A program made the translations under genes and the position numbers. Source: HXMU1420-2 sp034670145 (lineage in GTDB: Bacteria > Pseudomonadota > Alphaproteobacteria > Rhodobacterales > Rhodobacteraceae). Taken from it: a DNA stretch of 64,000 nt. The notes under the pieces are model-generated. The model was not told the origin of the DNA, did not search any database, and saw only the letters and a list, made by a program, of their open reading frames with translations. Positions 43,247-51,574 of the stretch are shown here, in pieces. Numbering within the stretch: position 1 is the stretch's first letter; each line of letters starts with the position of its first letter. The stretch spans positions 1-64,000 of the forward strand of contig JAXMOA010000014.1 in NCBI GenBank assembly GCA_034670145.1, read 5' to 3'.

Positions 43247-43690
43247 TCAGATCGTTTTGGTAAATTCGCGCACCTTGTTGCGGAACCGGCGGTTGAGGTT
43301 GCTTTTGGCCAGTTTGAAGGACTGGAGCATCAGCCGGGCCGACAGGGTTTTTGGGGCCAGCTCCATCGCGACGGACAGGCGGGTGCGTTGGGGCGACAGG
43401 GCCAGCAGGTCAATCAGCAGGTTGCCGTCCACGCCCTGACCGATCGCATCGAATCGCAGGGCGTTGGGTGGATCCAGGTCCGAGAGTTTGACCTTGATCT
43501 TGCGGGTGCGGCCGCGCATTTCGAAACGCGCTTTCCAGCTCATCCCGACCTTGGGGTCCAGGGTGTTTGATTCGCGTTCAATCTCGGCACCGCGGCGGAT
43601 GGCGGTGCGTTCGAAGGCTTCGAAATTGCTGACGTGCTGGAAGACCCGGTCTATCGGGGCTTCGATGTCTTCTTGGGTCGAGAACCTCAT
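43247..43690 (-). CDS. SRPBCC (START-like) family protein
   Basis: This 147-residue protein opens with STQEDIEAPIDRVFQHVSNFE, the first strand and helix of the SRPBCC/polyketide-cyclase-like fold, and ends in a basic C-terminal helix (KSNLNRRFRNKVREFTK). Such proteins bind hydrophobic ligands. The function is unknown. It follows nudC on the same strand by 57 bases and is convergent with pheA. Confidence 0.75.
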   Translation of the reverse strand: MRFSTQEDIEAPIDRVFQHVSNFEAFERTAIRRGAEIERESNTLDPKVGMSWKARFEMRGRTRKIKVKLSDLDPPNALRFDAIGQGVDGNLLIDLLALSPQRTRLSVAMELAPKTLSARLMLQSFKLAKSNLNRRFRNKVREFTKTI

Positions 43691-43747
43691 GGTATGTGCC
43701 TGTGGTTGTTGCGCAGTTTGGCTGCGCTATCTTCGCTGATTTGTTTG

Positions 43748-44728
43748 CTAGTCTAACGTATCTGACAGCCAGTTTTCCAAAAGAAAATGCGCAATTGCAC
43801 CTTTTCTGGCGGGTTTGATCTCTGGGTGCTCACCTGCGAAGGCGCGCATCATGTCATTTTTGCTGACCCAGCGGGCTTCTTCTATCTCGGCGGGGTCGAT
43901 TTGAATGTCGGTGGTGGTGGCCTCTCCGGCGCATCCGAACATGAGGGAGGCGGGGAAGGGCCAGGGTTGGCTGGCGAGATAGCTGACCGCGCCGACGCGG
44001 ACGCCGGCCTCTTCGAAGACTTCGCGGCGCACGGCGGCTTCGAGGGTTTCGCCGGGTTCGACAAAACCGGCGAGGAGTGAAAACATCCCTGCCGGCCAGC
44101 CCGGAGAGCGGCCCATGAGCACATGCGGGCCGTGGGTGATCAGCATGATCACGACGGGGTCTGTGCGGGGGAAGTGGTGGGTGCCGCAGGCGGGGCAGGT
44201 GCGTTGCCAGCCGCCCTGGGTTGCGTCGCTATGGGCCCCGCAGGCCGCGCAGAATTTATGGGTTCGGTGCCAGCCCAGCACGGCGCGGGCGGTGGCGGCC
44301 AGCTCTGCGTCGCGGGGATTGAGGTGGGTCATGAGCCGGCGCAATTCGGCAAAGACGTGATCGGCGGGCAGGTCCGGGTGGTGTTGTTCGCTGGGGTCGA
44401 GAAACTGGTTGAGCGATGCGGTGTCCTGATCCTGGGGATGCCAGCTGGAGATATCGGTGGCAAAGCAGGGTGCGCCGTCTTCGCGGCCCAGCAGGATCGG
44501 CTCTGCGGTATTGCCGTCCGGCCCGTTGGCGATCAGCGGATGGGACATGGGCAGGCGCACCAGTTGATCGCGATGTTCCCCTGTCACCAAAGGTTTACCG
44601 CGCCAGATCAGGATAGAGCGTGCATCGCCCAGACCGCGGGCAAAACGAAGAGCGTCAGGATTGGCGCGCAGGTCGGCGGCGCGGTCCAGGCCCGATCCGC
44701 CGAAGGTAACGGTTTCTGCGTGTTTCAT
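43748..44728 (-). CDS. nudC: NAD(+) diphosphatase (NADH pyrophosphatase)
   Basis: This 326-residue Nudix hydrolase has a four-cysteine-type zinc ribbon (CAACGAH, then CPACGTH, in which a third and fourth ligand are seen), the Nudix box GFVEPGETLEAAVRREVFEEAGV, and the SQPWPFP array that defines NADH pyrophosphatases and mRNA NAD-decapping NudC. The start at 44728 (MKHAETVTF) is preferred to an in-frame upstream ATG. Confidence 0.92.
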   Translation of the reverse strand: MKHAETVTFGGSGLDRAADLRANPDALRFARGLGDARSILIWRGKPLVTGEHRDQLVRLPMSHPLIANGPDGNTAEPILLGREDGAPCFATDISSWHPQDQDTASLNQFLDPSEQHHPDLPADHVFAELRRLMTHLNPRDAELAATARAVLGWHRTHKFCAACGAHSDATQGGWQRTCPACGTHHFPRTDPVVIMLITHGPHVLMGRSPGWPAGMFSLLAGFVEPGETLEAAVRREVFEEAGVRVGAVSYLASQPWPFPASLMFGCAGEATTTDIQIDPAEIEEARWVSKNDMMRAFAGEHPEIKPARKGAIAHFLLENWLSDTLD

Positions 44729-44905
44729 GATCTGGGCCCTTCGCTGCCTATTATTTGTGCGTACGTGGAACGGGTCTTGCCCTACGTGCGCCGGGCATGA
44801 CACGATGAGTGCAATAATTCAATTCACGGTGTTTTTCCGTCTCGCGGGGGTTGCTGCCTTTGCGGGAAAATATAGATTTATTACAACTTAAAGGAAGGTT
44901 TGGTC

Positions 44906-46684
44906 GTGCGGCCCAATTTCAGGCATGTACGCCTTTTGGCGACTTCAGATTTGCATATGTCATTGACCGGTTGGGATTATTCCAAGGATCGCGCGATGAC
45001 GCGGGGTGGGTTCAGCCGGGTGGCCAGCCTGATTGAAACCGCCAGGGCCGAGGCGGCGCGCGACGGCATGGATGTGGCCTTGTTCGACAATGGGGATTGG
45101 TTGCAGGGCACGGTTTTGGCGGATCTGGCGGCCGAAGATGTGACCGAGGGGCGGCCCCATGCGCTGGTGCAGGGGATGGCGCAGCTGGGATATGATGCGA
45201 TTGGTCTGGGCAACCATGATTTCGATTATGGGATCGACCTTTTGCAGCAGGCCCTGGCGACAGCGGACTGTCCGGTGGTCTGTTCCAATTTAGAGCGAAT
45301 CGCGGCGGAGGCTCTGCCGCAGGTGGTGGATCATGCGGTGGTGATGGCCGGACCTCTGCGGGTGGGCGTTGTGGCCGCCGTGCCGCCGCAGACCGCGCTG
45401 TGGAATGGTGTGCGGGTGGTGGGCCGGTTGAAGTTCGCGGATATCGCCGAGGCATTGGCGGATGCCGTGGCGCGGGTGAGGGCGGCGGGCTGTGATCTGG
45501 TTGTGGCGCTGGCGCATACTGGTTTTGGTGATGGCGTGTGGCGGCGCGGGCAGGAAAATGCGTTGGAGCATGTCCGCGCGCTGGATGGAATTGATGCGGT
45601 CTTTGGCGGGCATACGCATTTGCCTTTTGCGGATGGGATGTCGCAGCAGGGCGCGCCGGTTGCGTTGCCGGGGCCGGGGGGCATGCATCTGGCGCAGATT
45701 GATCTGGAGCTGGAGGCCGGGGCGGACGGGCGTTGGTCGGTGGCGGGTGCCACGGCGTGTTTGCGTGCGGCGACCGAGGATGTGGCCGAACATGCCGCTG
45801 TAAGCCACTGTCTGACGCCGTTGCATCGGGCGGCGCGCGCCCGGATGAACGAGCCTTGCGGACAGACGGATCGGCGGTTGCACAGCTATTTCTCATTGAT
45901 CGAGGGGGATGCGTATCTGCATCTGATGGCCGAGGCGCAATATGCGGCGGCGATGCGCACGCCCGGGGTGTTTGGTGATCTGCCGGTTTTATCGGCTGTG
46001 GCGCCCGGGCGATTCGGGGGGCGTGGGGGGCCAGAGAATTACACGGATGTGCCGGTTGGGCCGGTGTTGCGGCGGCATGTTTCGGATCTGGTGCTGTTTC
46101 CAAATGCCCTGCGGGCGGTGGTTTTGAATGGTGCGCAGCTGCGCCGGTGGCTGGAGATGTCGGCCAGCGTCTTTGGTGTTGTGATGCCGGGGGAAAAGGC
46201 GGCTGCCTTGCTGGATGCGGATTGGCCGGCGCATGGGTTTGATACGCTGTTCGGGCTGAGCTATCGGCTGGATCTGACACGTCCGGCGCAGTTTCTGGTG
46301 GATGGCCGGTTGACGGGATCGCAGGAGGCGCGGGTGGTTGGGTTGACCTATCGCGGGCAGCCGGTGGGGCCGGAGGATCGGTTTGCGGTTCTGCTGACGG
46401 ATTATCGGCTGAGTGGCGGGGGCAATGTGCCCGGTCTGGCGCGGGCAGAGAAGCTGGCCGTGCCGGGGATTTGTTTGCGTGATGCGGTGGTGGCCTATCT
46501 GGCGCAGCCGGGGTGCGCGCAGTATGCGCCGCAGCCCTGGAGTTTTGAGCCGGTGCCCGGTGCCCGGGCCGTTTTTGCCACGGGGCAGGCGGCGGCGCCG
46601 CTGCTGGCCGAGATTTCGCGGTTTTCGCCGCAAGCGCTGGGCCTGGACGCGGACGGATTCCTGCGGGTCAGTCTGGCGCTATAA
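44906..46684 (+). CDS. Bifunctional metallophosphatase/5'-nucleotidase family protein
   Basis: This 592-residue protein has the calcineurin-like metal motifs LLATSDLHM, FDNGDWLQG, GLGNHDFDYG and, later, GGHTHLPF. A C-terminal 5'-nucleotidase domain from about 330 has the NALRAVVLNGAQLRRWLE and YRLSGGGN blocks. It resembles UshA/CpdB-type periplasmic enzymes, including 2',3'-cyclic-nucleotide 2'-phosphodiesterases, but there is no signal peptide, so location is uncertain. I chose the GTG at 44906 because AAGGAAGG ends seven bases before it; an upstream TTG would overlap that site. Confidence 0.85.
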   Translation: MRPNFRHVRLLATSDLHMSLTGWDYSKDRAMTRGGFSRVASLIETARAEAARDGMDVALFDNGDWLQGTVLADLAAEDVTEGRPHALVQGMAQLGYDAIGLGNHDFDYGIDLLQQALATADCPVVCSNLERIAAEALPQVVDHAVVMAGPLRVGVVAAVPPQTALWNGVRVVGRLKFADIAEALADAVARVRAAGCDLVVALAHTGFGDGVWRRGQENALEHVRALDGIDAVFGGHTHLPFADGMSQQGAPVALPGPGGMHLAQIDLELEAGADGRWSVAGATACLRAATEDVAEHAAVSHCLTPLHRAARARMNEPCGQTDRRLHSYFSLIEGDAYLHLMAEAQYAAAMRTPGVFGDLPVLSAVAPGRFGGRGGPENYTDVPVGPVLRRHVSDLVLFPNALRAVVLNGAQLRRWLEMSASVFGVVMPGEKAAALLDADWPAHGFDTLFGLSYRLDLTRPAQFLVDGRLTGSQEARVVGLTYRGQPVGPEDRFAVLLTDYRLSGGGNVPGLARAEKLAVPGICLRDAVVAYLAQPGCAQYAPQPWSFEPVPGARAVFATGQAAAPLLAEISRFSPQALGLDADGFLRVSLAL

Positions 46685-46825
46685 GGCGTTTGGAGTTTTA
46701 CCTGGGCCCCTTGTTCGCGGCCTCTGTTTACGGTCGAGCGTGAAAAGCAATACGCGGTGTCTGATGCTAAACTCGAAATGTTATTGGTGGGCGTATTCTG
46801 GTGTATTTTGGCAGGCGGGGCTGGC

Positions 46826-46854
46826 TTGTCTTCCGGGGCGGGCTGGCTTATGTA
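46826..46854 (+). promoter_or_regulatory. Probable sigma-70-type promoter of the SRP RNA
   Basis: TTGTCT at 46826-46831 and TATGTA at 46849-46854 are separated by exactly 17 bp. The inferred start about eight bases downstream coincides with the first paired base of the SRP RNA at 46863. Confidence 0.6.
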
Positions 46855-46862
46855 CTCTCGTT

Positions 46863-46957
46863 GAGAGGTTGGCGCGGGCGAGCGCCTCGCCAACCCGGTC
46901 AGATCCGGAAGGAAGCAGCCGTAACGAGCCCCGCTTGGGTCGTTGTCCAGCCTCTCA
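46863..46957 (+). ncRNA. ffs: Signal recognition particle 4.5S-type RNA
   Basis: This is a small bacterial SRP RNA of about 95 nt. The universally conserved loop GGTCAGATCCGGAAGGAAGC, with its GGAA tetraloop, occupies about 46897-46916. Complementary arms fold the molecule into one long hairpin closed by GAGAGG at 46863-46868 and CCTCTC at 46951-46956. It binds Ffh for co-translational targeting. It lies between a nucleotidase gene and a convergent ATPase gene whose stop is at 46960, three bases from the RNA's end. Exact ends are inferred from pairing. Confidence 0.93.
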
Positions 46958-46959
46958 CC

Positions 46960-48159
46960 TTATCCTTTGACCTGCGGGTCGGGATCGTCCCCTTTTTCTG
47001 ATGGTTCGGAGTCTGGTGTTTCGGGGTGGTTGTGTTGCAGCCCGGCCTGGAGCCAGTTGCGCATGTCCTGATCTTCGAGCGCATAGACGCCGCGTTGCGG
47101 GCGCCAGACGATGCCGGTGTTGCGCAGGCCGTCCAGCGCTTTTTGGATGCGGGCGCCGGTGGGCTCGGTTCCGAGCGATTGGGTCAGCCGGTCGCGGGTG
47201 GCGCTGGTGAAGGGGGCAAACTGGGCGCCGTCCTGGATGATCACACGCAGGATGGCGCGTTGCAGGTCGTTGAGGGCGCCATAGTCGCTTTCATGTTGTT
47301 GCCAGACCTGGCGGCGCAGGGCATTGGCGCGTTGGGTCACGGTCTGATGCAGGCCGGCGCTGCCGGAGTCGCCGAGGGCGTGTTCGCGGATGACTTCGGT
47401 CAGTTTTTCGGGACGGTGGGCGAGCAGGGCAAAGGCCTGGGCAACGTCCTGTGGGTCCAGTTGATTGTTGGCGGCGAGGCGGGGATTGACGGCGGCGACG
47501 AGGGCGTCGGTGTAGTCACGGCCGAGGCGGGGGAAGTCCTGTACCCGGGCGCCAAAGAACGGGGCCTTGTGGTCGATGACCAGCGCGGCGAGTTTGTCGC
47601 GGTGCGAGCCGGTGAAGACGAGGTAGAGCCGGGGGCCTTGGGGGGCCTGGTTCATGGCGTCGCGGGCGGCCTTGAGCGCGAACATGGCGTCGAGGCCGGC
47701 GGAGGTTTGCAGGGCGTGTTGGGCCTCGTCTATGATCAGGACCACATCCTGGCCACTGCGTTGACCGATTTCGAGCAGGGCCTGCGACAGGGTGGCGCTG
47801 CGGGGGGCGCCGTCGCGCAGCCTGACGGAGAGGCCACCGACCGAGATGGCGTTGAAGGGCAGGGCGCCCAGCGCTTTTTGCCCGCGCGAGGCCAGTTGGC
47901 CCAGGTCATCGGCCAGCGTGTCGGCCAGCAGCTGGCCCGGGTCGGCGGCTTTGTCCTCCCACAGGTCGACATAGATGGGGCGGTGGCCTTGTTCTTGCAG
48001 CAAGGGGACCAGATCGCGGCGCAGGAAGCTGGATTTTCCGGTGCGGCGCGGGGCGGCCAGGAACAGCCCGGCGGGGTCGCCGAAAATGGGATCGGGGCTG
48101 AGGGCGGCGGTGATTTGCGCGGCCTGTTCGGGTCTGGGGAAGTAGCCGTCGACGGACAT
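46960..48159 (-). CDS. AAA/STAND-like P-loop ATPase with winged-helix-like C-terminus
   Basis: This 399-residue ATPase has Walker A APRRTGKSS (36-44), the RRTGK form seen in the MNS/archaeal-ATPase clade, Walker B VVLIIDEAQ (near 140), and a sensor-type FTGSHRDKL. Residues from about 290 (LNDLQRAILRVIIQDG, then GLRNTGIVWRPQRGVYALED) look like a winged-helix domain, and the tail is acidic. Related ATPases serve in ORC/Cdc6-like, regulatory or defence roles; no function can be assigned. A cluster of TTATCY/RGATAA words lies just upstream of its start. Its 3' end abuts the SRP RNA gene. Confidence 0.75.
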   Translation of the reverse strand: MSVDGYFPRPEQAAQITAALSPDPIFGDPAGLFLAAPRRTGKSSFLRRDLVPLLQEQGHRPIYVDLWEDKAADPGQLLADTLADDLGQLASRGQKALGALPFNAISVGGLSVRLRDGAPRSATLSQALLEIGQRSGQDVVLIIDEAQHALQTSAGLDAMFALKAARDAMNQAPQGPRLYLVFTGSHRDKLAALVIDHKAPFFGARVQDFPRLGRDYTDALVAAVNPRLAANNQLDPQDVAQAFALLAHRPEKLTEVIREHALGDSGSAGLHQTVTQRANALRRQVWQQHESDYGALNDLQRAILRVIIQDGAQFAPFTSATRDRLTQSLGTEPTGARIQKALDGLRNTGIVWRPQRGVYALEDQDMRNWLQAGLQHNHPETPDSEPSEKGDDPDPQVKG

Positions 48160-48175
48160 GGGGGCTTCCTGCTGG

Positions 48176-48230
48176 TTATCCTGAATTATCTGGGAGGGAT
48201 AATATATCTGCTCTGGATAATTGGAGATAA
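48176..48230. promoter_or_regulatory. Phased TTATCY/RGATAA motif cluster upstream of the ATPase gene
   Basis: Five copies of a six-base word occur within 55 bp: TTATCC at 48176 and TTATCT at 48186 (10 bp apart), GGATAA at 48197, then GGATAA at 48215 and AGATAA at 48225 (10 bp apart). They lie 17-71 bp upstream of the minus-strand ATPase start and about 115 bp before dnaX. The helical spacing suggests a multi-site operator. Confidence 0.5.
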
Positions 48231-48343
48231 AGAGGTCTCAGGTCAATCCCCTGTACTGTCAGATCTGCGAGGCGGTTGCGTCCTGATCCTTCGGGGGCGT
48301 AGATTGATCCGGTCAGATCCTCTGGCCAGATCACGGAGCCCCC

Positions 48344-50149
48344 ATGACCGACCAGCCCGCCTATCAGGTGCTCGCCCGCAAGTACCGCCCCGAGACCTTT
48401 GCCGACCTGGTTGGCCAGGATGCGATGGTGCGCACGCTGCGCAATGCGTTTGAGGCGGATCGCATTGCGCAGGCGTTTATCATGACGGGCATTCGTGGCA
48501 CCGGCAAGACGACCACGGCGCGGATCATTGCCAAGGGGATCAATTGCATTGGCCCGGATGGCACCGGGGGGCCGACCACCGATCCTTGTGGCAAATGCGA
48601 ACATTGCGTGTCGATCATGGAAGGTCGCCATGTGGATGTGTTGGAGATGGACGCCGCCAGCCGGACCGGTGTGAACGATATCCGCGAGATCATTGATTCG
48701 GTGCGGTATCGGGCGGCCTCGGCGCGCTACAAGATTTACATCATAGATGAGGTTCACATGCTGTCGACCAGCGCGTTCAACGCGCTGCTCAAGACTTTGG
48801 AAGAGCCGCCTGAGCATGTGAAATTCATTTTTGCCACGACGGAAATCCGCAAGGTGCCGGTGACGGTCCTGAGCCGCTGTCAGCGGTTCGATCTGCGCCG
48901 GATCGAGCCGGAAGAGATGATCGCCATGACGCGCCGGATTGCGGCGGCGGAGGGCGCTGAGATTGCGGATGACGCATTGGCGTTGATTGTGCGGGCAGCA
49001 GAGGGATCGGCGCGGGATGCGACATCCCTGCTGGATCAGGCGATTTCGCACGGGGCCGGCGAAACCACCGCCGATCAGGTGCGTGCGATGCTGGGGCTGG
49101 CCGATCGCGGCCGGGTGCTGGACCTGATGAACATGATTCTGAAGGGTGACGCGGCGGGCGCATTGACCGAGCTGAGCGGCCAATATGCAGATGGCGCCGA
49201 TCCTTTGGCGGTTTTGCGGGATCTGGCCGAGATCACCCATTGGGTGAGTGTGGTCAAGATCACGCCGGATGCTGCGGATGATCCCACGGTCAGCCCGGAC
49301 GAGCGGGAACGCGGGCGGCAGATGGCGGATGCTCTGCCGATGCGGGTGTTGACGCGGATGTGGCAGATGCTGCTGAAAGCGCTGGAAGAGGTCTCCTCCG
49401 CGCCCAATGCGATGATGGCTGCCGAGATGTCGGTGATCCGGCTGACGCATGTTTCGGAATTGCCCTCGCCCGAGGAGCTGGTGCGCAAGTTGCAGGCGTC
49501 TCCACCGACGGGCAACCCGCCGATGGGCGGCGGGGGCGCACCGCAGCAGGGGGGCGTGTCTGGTGGCCGGGGCGGATTGTCTGGCGGCATGGGGTCTGGC
49601 GGCGGGGGTTCTGGTGGTGCGGGCTCTGGCGGGGCGACGGCATCGCATTCGGCTGGGCCGGTGATGGGCGGGGGTGGCAGCCCTGCGGTTGCGCAGGCGG
49701 CGCAGTCTGCTTTGGCGCATTACCCCAGTTTTGATCATGTGGTGGAGTTGATCCGGGCCAATCGGGATGGTCGATTGCTGGTGGATGTGGAAACCGGCGT
49801 GCGGCTGGCGAGCTATCAGCCCGGGCGGATCGAGTTTGAGCCGACCTCGAAGGCGCCTGCGGATCTGTCCCAGCGGCTGGGCCGGCAGTTGCAATTGTGG
49901 ACGGGCAATCGTTGGGCTGTGACGTTGGTCAACGAAGGCGGCGCCAAGACGATTGATGAGGTGCGCAACGCCGAGGCCTATGCGCTGGAGGAAGAGGCGC
50001 GGGCGCATCCGATGGTGCAGGCCGTTATGAGCCGGTTCAAACAGGCCAAGATCATCAGCATTCGCACGCCCGAGCAGATCGCCTCGGAAGCGCAGGTGGA
50101 GGCGTTGCCGGAGGTCGAGGACGAATGGGATCCGTTCGAAGAGGATTAA
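48344..50149 (+). CDS. dnaX: DNA polymerase III subunit gamma/tau
   Basis: This 601-residue clamp-loader ATPase has YQVLARKYRPETF at the start, Walker A GIRGTGKTT (49-57), zinc-module cysteines ending in DPCGKCEHC, Walker B with IIDEVHM, and SRCQRFD as the arginine-finger motif. A flexible glycine-rich linker (about 385-440) joins a C-terminal domain that would bind polymerase. It heads the conserved dnaX-ybaB-recR set, interrupted here by a dioxygenase gene. No A-rich slippery site for frameshifting to a short gamma form was seen. Confidence 0.95.
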   Translation: MTDQPAYQVLARKYRPETFADLVGQDAMVRTLRNAFEADRIAQAFIMTGIRGTGKTTTARIIAKGINCIGPDGTGGPTTDPCGKCEHCVSIMEGRHVDVLEMDAASRTGVNDIREIIDSVRYRAASARYKIYIIDEVHMLSTSAFNALLKTLEEPPEHVKFIFATTEIRKVPVTVLSRCQRFDLRRIEPEEMIAMTRRIAAAEGAEIADDALALIVRAAEGSARDATSLLDQAISHGAGETTADQVRAMLGLADRGRVLDLMNMILKGDAAGALTELSGQYADGADPLAVLRDLAEITHWVSVVKITPDAADDPTVSPDERERGRQMADALPMRVLTRMWQMLLKALEEVSSAPNAMMAAEMSVIRLTHVSELPSPEELVRKLQASPPTGNPPMGGGGAPQQGGVSGGRGGLSGGMGSGGGGSGGAGSGGATASHSAGPVMGGGGSPAVAQAAQSALAHYPSFDHVVELIRANRDGRLLVDVETGVRLASYQPGRIEFEPTSKAPADLSQRLGRQLQLWTGNRWAVTLVNEGGAKTIDEVRNAEAYALEEEARAHPMVQAVMSRFKQAKIISIRTPEQIASEAQVEALPEVEDEWDPFEED

Positions 50150-50190
50150 GCCAACTGGCCGGGAAGGGCCGGGATATCTGAGAGGCCGCT

Positions 50191-51060
50191 ATGAAACACT
50201 CTGCTTTGCATCCGCGTTTTGGTGTTCTGGTCGAAGATGTCGATCTGCGGGCGGTGACGGCGACGCATTTGTATCCCGAGATCCGGGACGCGTTCGAGCG
50301 GCACTCGGCCGTGTTGTTTCGGGGGCAGGATCTGGCGCCGGAGGATCATCAGCGGTTGGCCGAGTTGTTTGGCCCGTTGGAGAACCGCAATGCGATGGCG
50401 GCCGGGCGGGATGTGGCCTTTGAGATACCGGCGGTGTCCAACGAAACGGCGGATGGGGTGCATGCGGCCGAGAGCCTGCATGTGCAGGATTTGCAGAGCA
50501 ATATGTTGTGGCATACCGACAGCACGTTTTTGCCGGTGCCGGCGCTGATCAACATATTGGTTGCGCGGGTGTTGCCGCAGGCTGGCGGTCAGACCGAGCT
50601 GGCCTCGACCCGGGCGGCCTGGGCGGATATGCCCGAGCGGCTGAAAGGGGTGTTTCGCGATGCGGTTCTGTGGCATCGGCTGAGCCATTCACGGTCGCAG
50701 ATTTCGGCGGAGCTGGGCGCGTTGGAGGCGATGCGGCGGTGGCCGGACCGGCCCTGGCGGGCGATCTGGCCCAATCCGGTGACGGGTGAGGAGGCGTTGT
50801 TCATTGCGTCTCATGCCTTTGCGATCGAGGGGCGCGGACATGACGAGAGCAAGGCCCTGCTGGACGAAGCCATCGGGTTTTGCACGCAGGACGCCTATGT
50901 CTACAGTCATGACTGGCGTTTGGGGGATGTGTTGATCTGGGACGAGCGGGCGATGCTGCATCGCGGCCGGCCCTGGAATTATGAAGAACCGCGCACGTTG
51001 AGTTCGATCTGTTGTTCGGTGACGGATGCGGATGGATTGGCGCAGATGCGGTTGGTTTGA
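50191..51060 (+). CDS. TauD/TfdA family Fe(II)/2-oxoglutarate dioxygenase
   Basis: This 289-residue enzyme has the iron-binding HxD motif WHTDST (His108, Asp110), VLFRGQDL near residue 41, and the distal histidine in AMLHRGRPWNY, followed by the arginine that holds 2-oxoglutarate. Family members hydroxylate taurine, 2,4-D, alkyl sulfates or carnitine precursors; the substrate here is unknown. It sits between dnaX and ybaB, both unrelated in function, so it is probably an insertion into a conserved replication-repair cluster. Confidence 0.85.
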   Translation: MKHSALHPRFGVLVEDVDLRAVTATHLYPEIRDAFERHSAVLFRGQDLAPEDHQRLAELFGPLENRNAMAAGRDVAFEIPAVSNETADGVHAAESLHVQDLQSNMLWHTDSTFLPVPALINILVARVLPQAGGQTELASTRAAWADMPERLKGVFRDAVLWHRLSHSRSQISAELGALEAMRRWPDRPWRAIWPNPVTGEEALFIASHAFAIEGRGHDESKALLDEAIGFCTQDAYVYSHDWRLGDVLIWDERAMLHRGRPWNYEEPRTLSSICCSVTDADGLAQMRLV

Positions 51061-51205
51061 TCCGCTTTTCTGTCTGGTCCTGGCGTTTTAGTCTGATCCT
51101 GGCGTTTTGAAGTTTGGCGGCAAGGGGCAGGTTGCGTGCGCGCGGCCTTGTTCCAGGGGCGTCGAGTCCGTATCTAACCGGGGAACACATAAAAGGAGCA
51201 TGGAT

Positions 51206-51559
51206 ATGCTGAAGGGTTTGGGCGGGCTGGCTGGCCTTGGCGATATGGGCAAGATGATGAAGGCGGCCCAGGAAGTGCAGGGCAAGATGGCCGAGTTGCA
51301 GGAAGAGATGCACAACATGACCGTCGAAGGCGAAAGCGGCGCCGGTCTGGTCAAGGCGGTCTGTTCCTGCAAAGGGGAGCTGAAATCGCTGGATATTGAT
51401 CCGTCGATTTTCAACCCGGACGAAAAGGATGTGGTTGAGGATCTGATTCTGGCCGCGATCAAGGATGCGCAGTCCAAGGCGACCGACCGGGCGCAGGCGG
51501 AAATGGCCAAGCTGACCGAGAGCATGGGTTTGCCCAAAGACGTCAAGCTGCCGTTTTAA
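51206..51559 (+). CDS. YbaB/EbfC nucleoid-associated protein
   Basis: This 117-residue protein starts MLKGLGGL and contains MKAAQEVQGKMAELQEEM, a long helix, and VEGESGAGLVKAVCS, the YbaB core. It binds DNA as a dimer and is usually encoded with dnaX and recR. I take the second ATG at 51206 because AGGAG ends seven bases before it; the ATG at 51200 is almost on top of that site. Confidence 0.93.
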   Translation: MLKGLGGLAGLGDMGKMMKAAQEVQGKMAELQEEMHNMTVEGESGAGLVKAVCSCKGELKSLDIDPSIFNPDEKDVVEDLILAAIKDAQSKATDRAQAEMAKLTESMGLPKDVKLPF

Positions 51560-51574
51560 GGCGGGGCGCGCGGG

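Noticed and set aside
45012..46280. Open frame of 422 codons on the minus strand rich in Pro, Ala and His
   Set aside because: It is antisense to the 5'-nucleotidase gene and low in complexity.
48176..50008. Open frame of 610 codons on the minus strand
   Set aside because: It is antisense to dnaX, which has full Walker, zinc and arginine-finger motifs.
48344..50149. Programmed frameshift in dnaX producing a short gamma subunit
   Set aside because: No A-rich slippery heptamer with a downstream hairpin was found; the Gly-rich linker contains G-runs but no recognisable signal.
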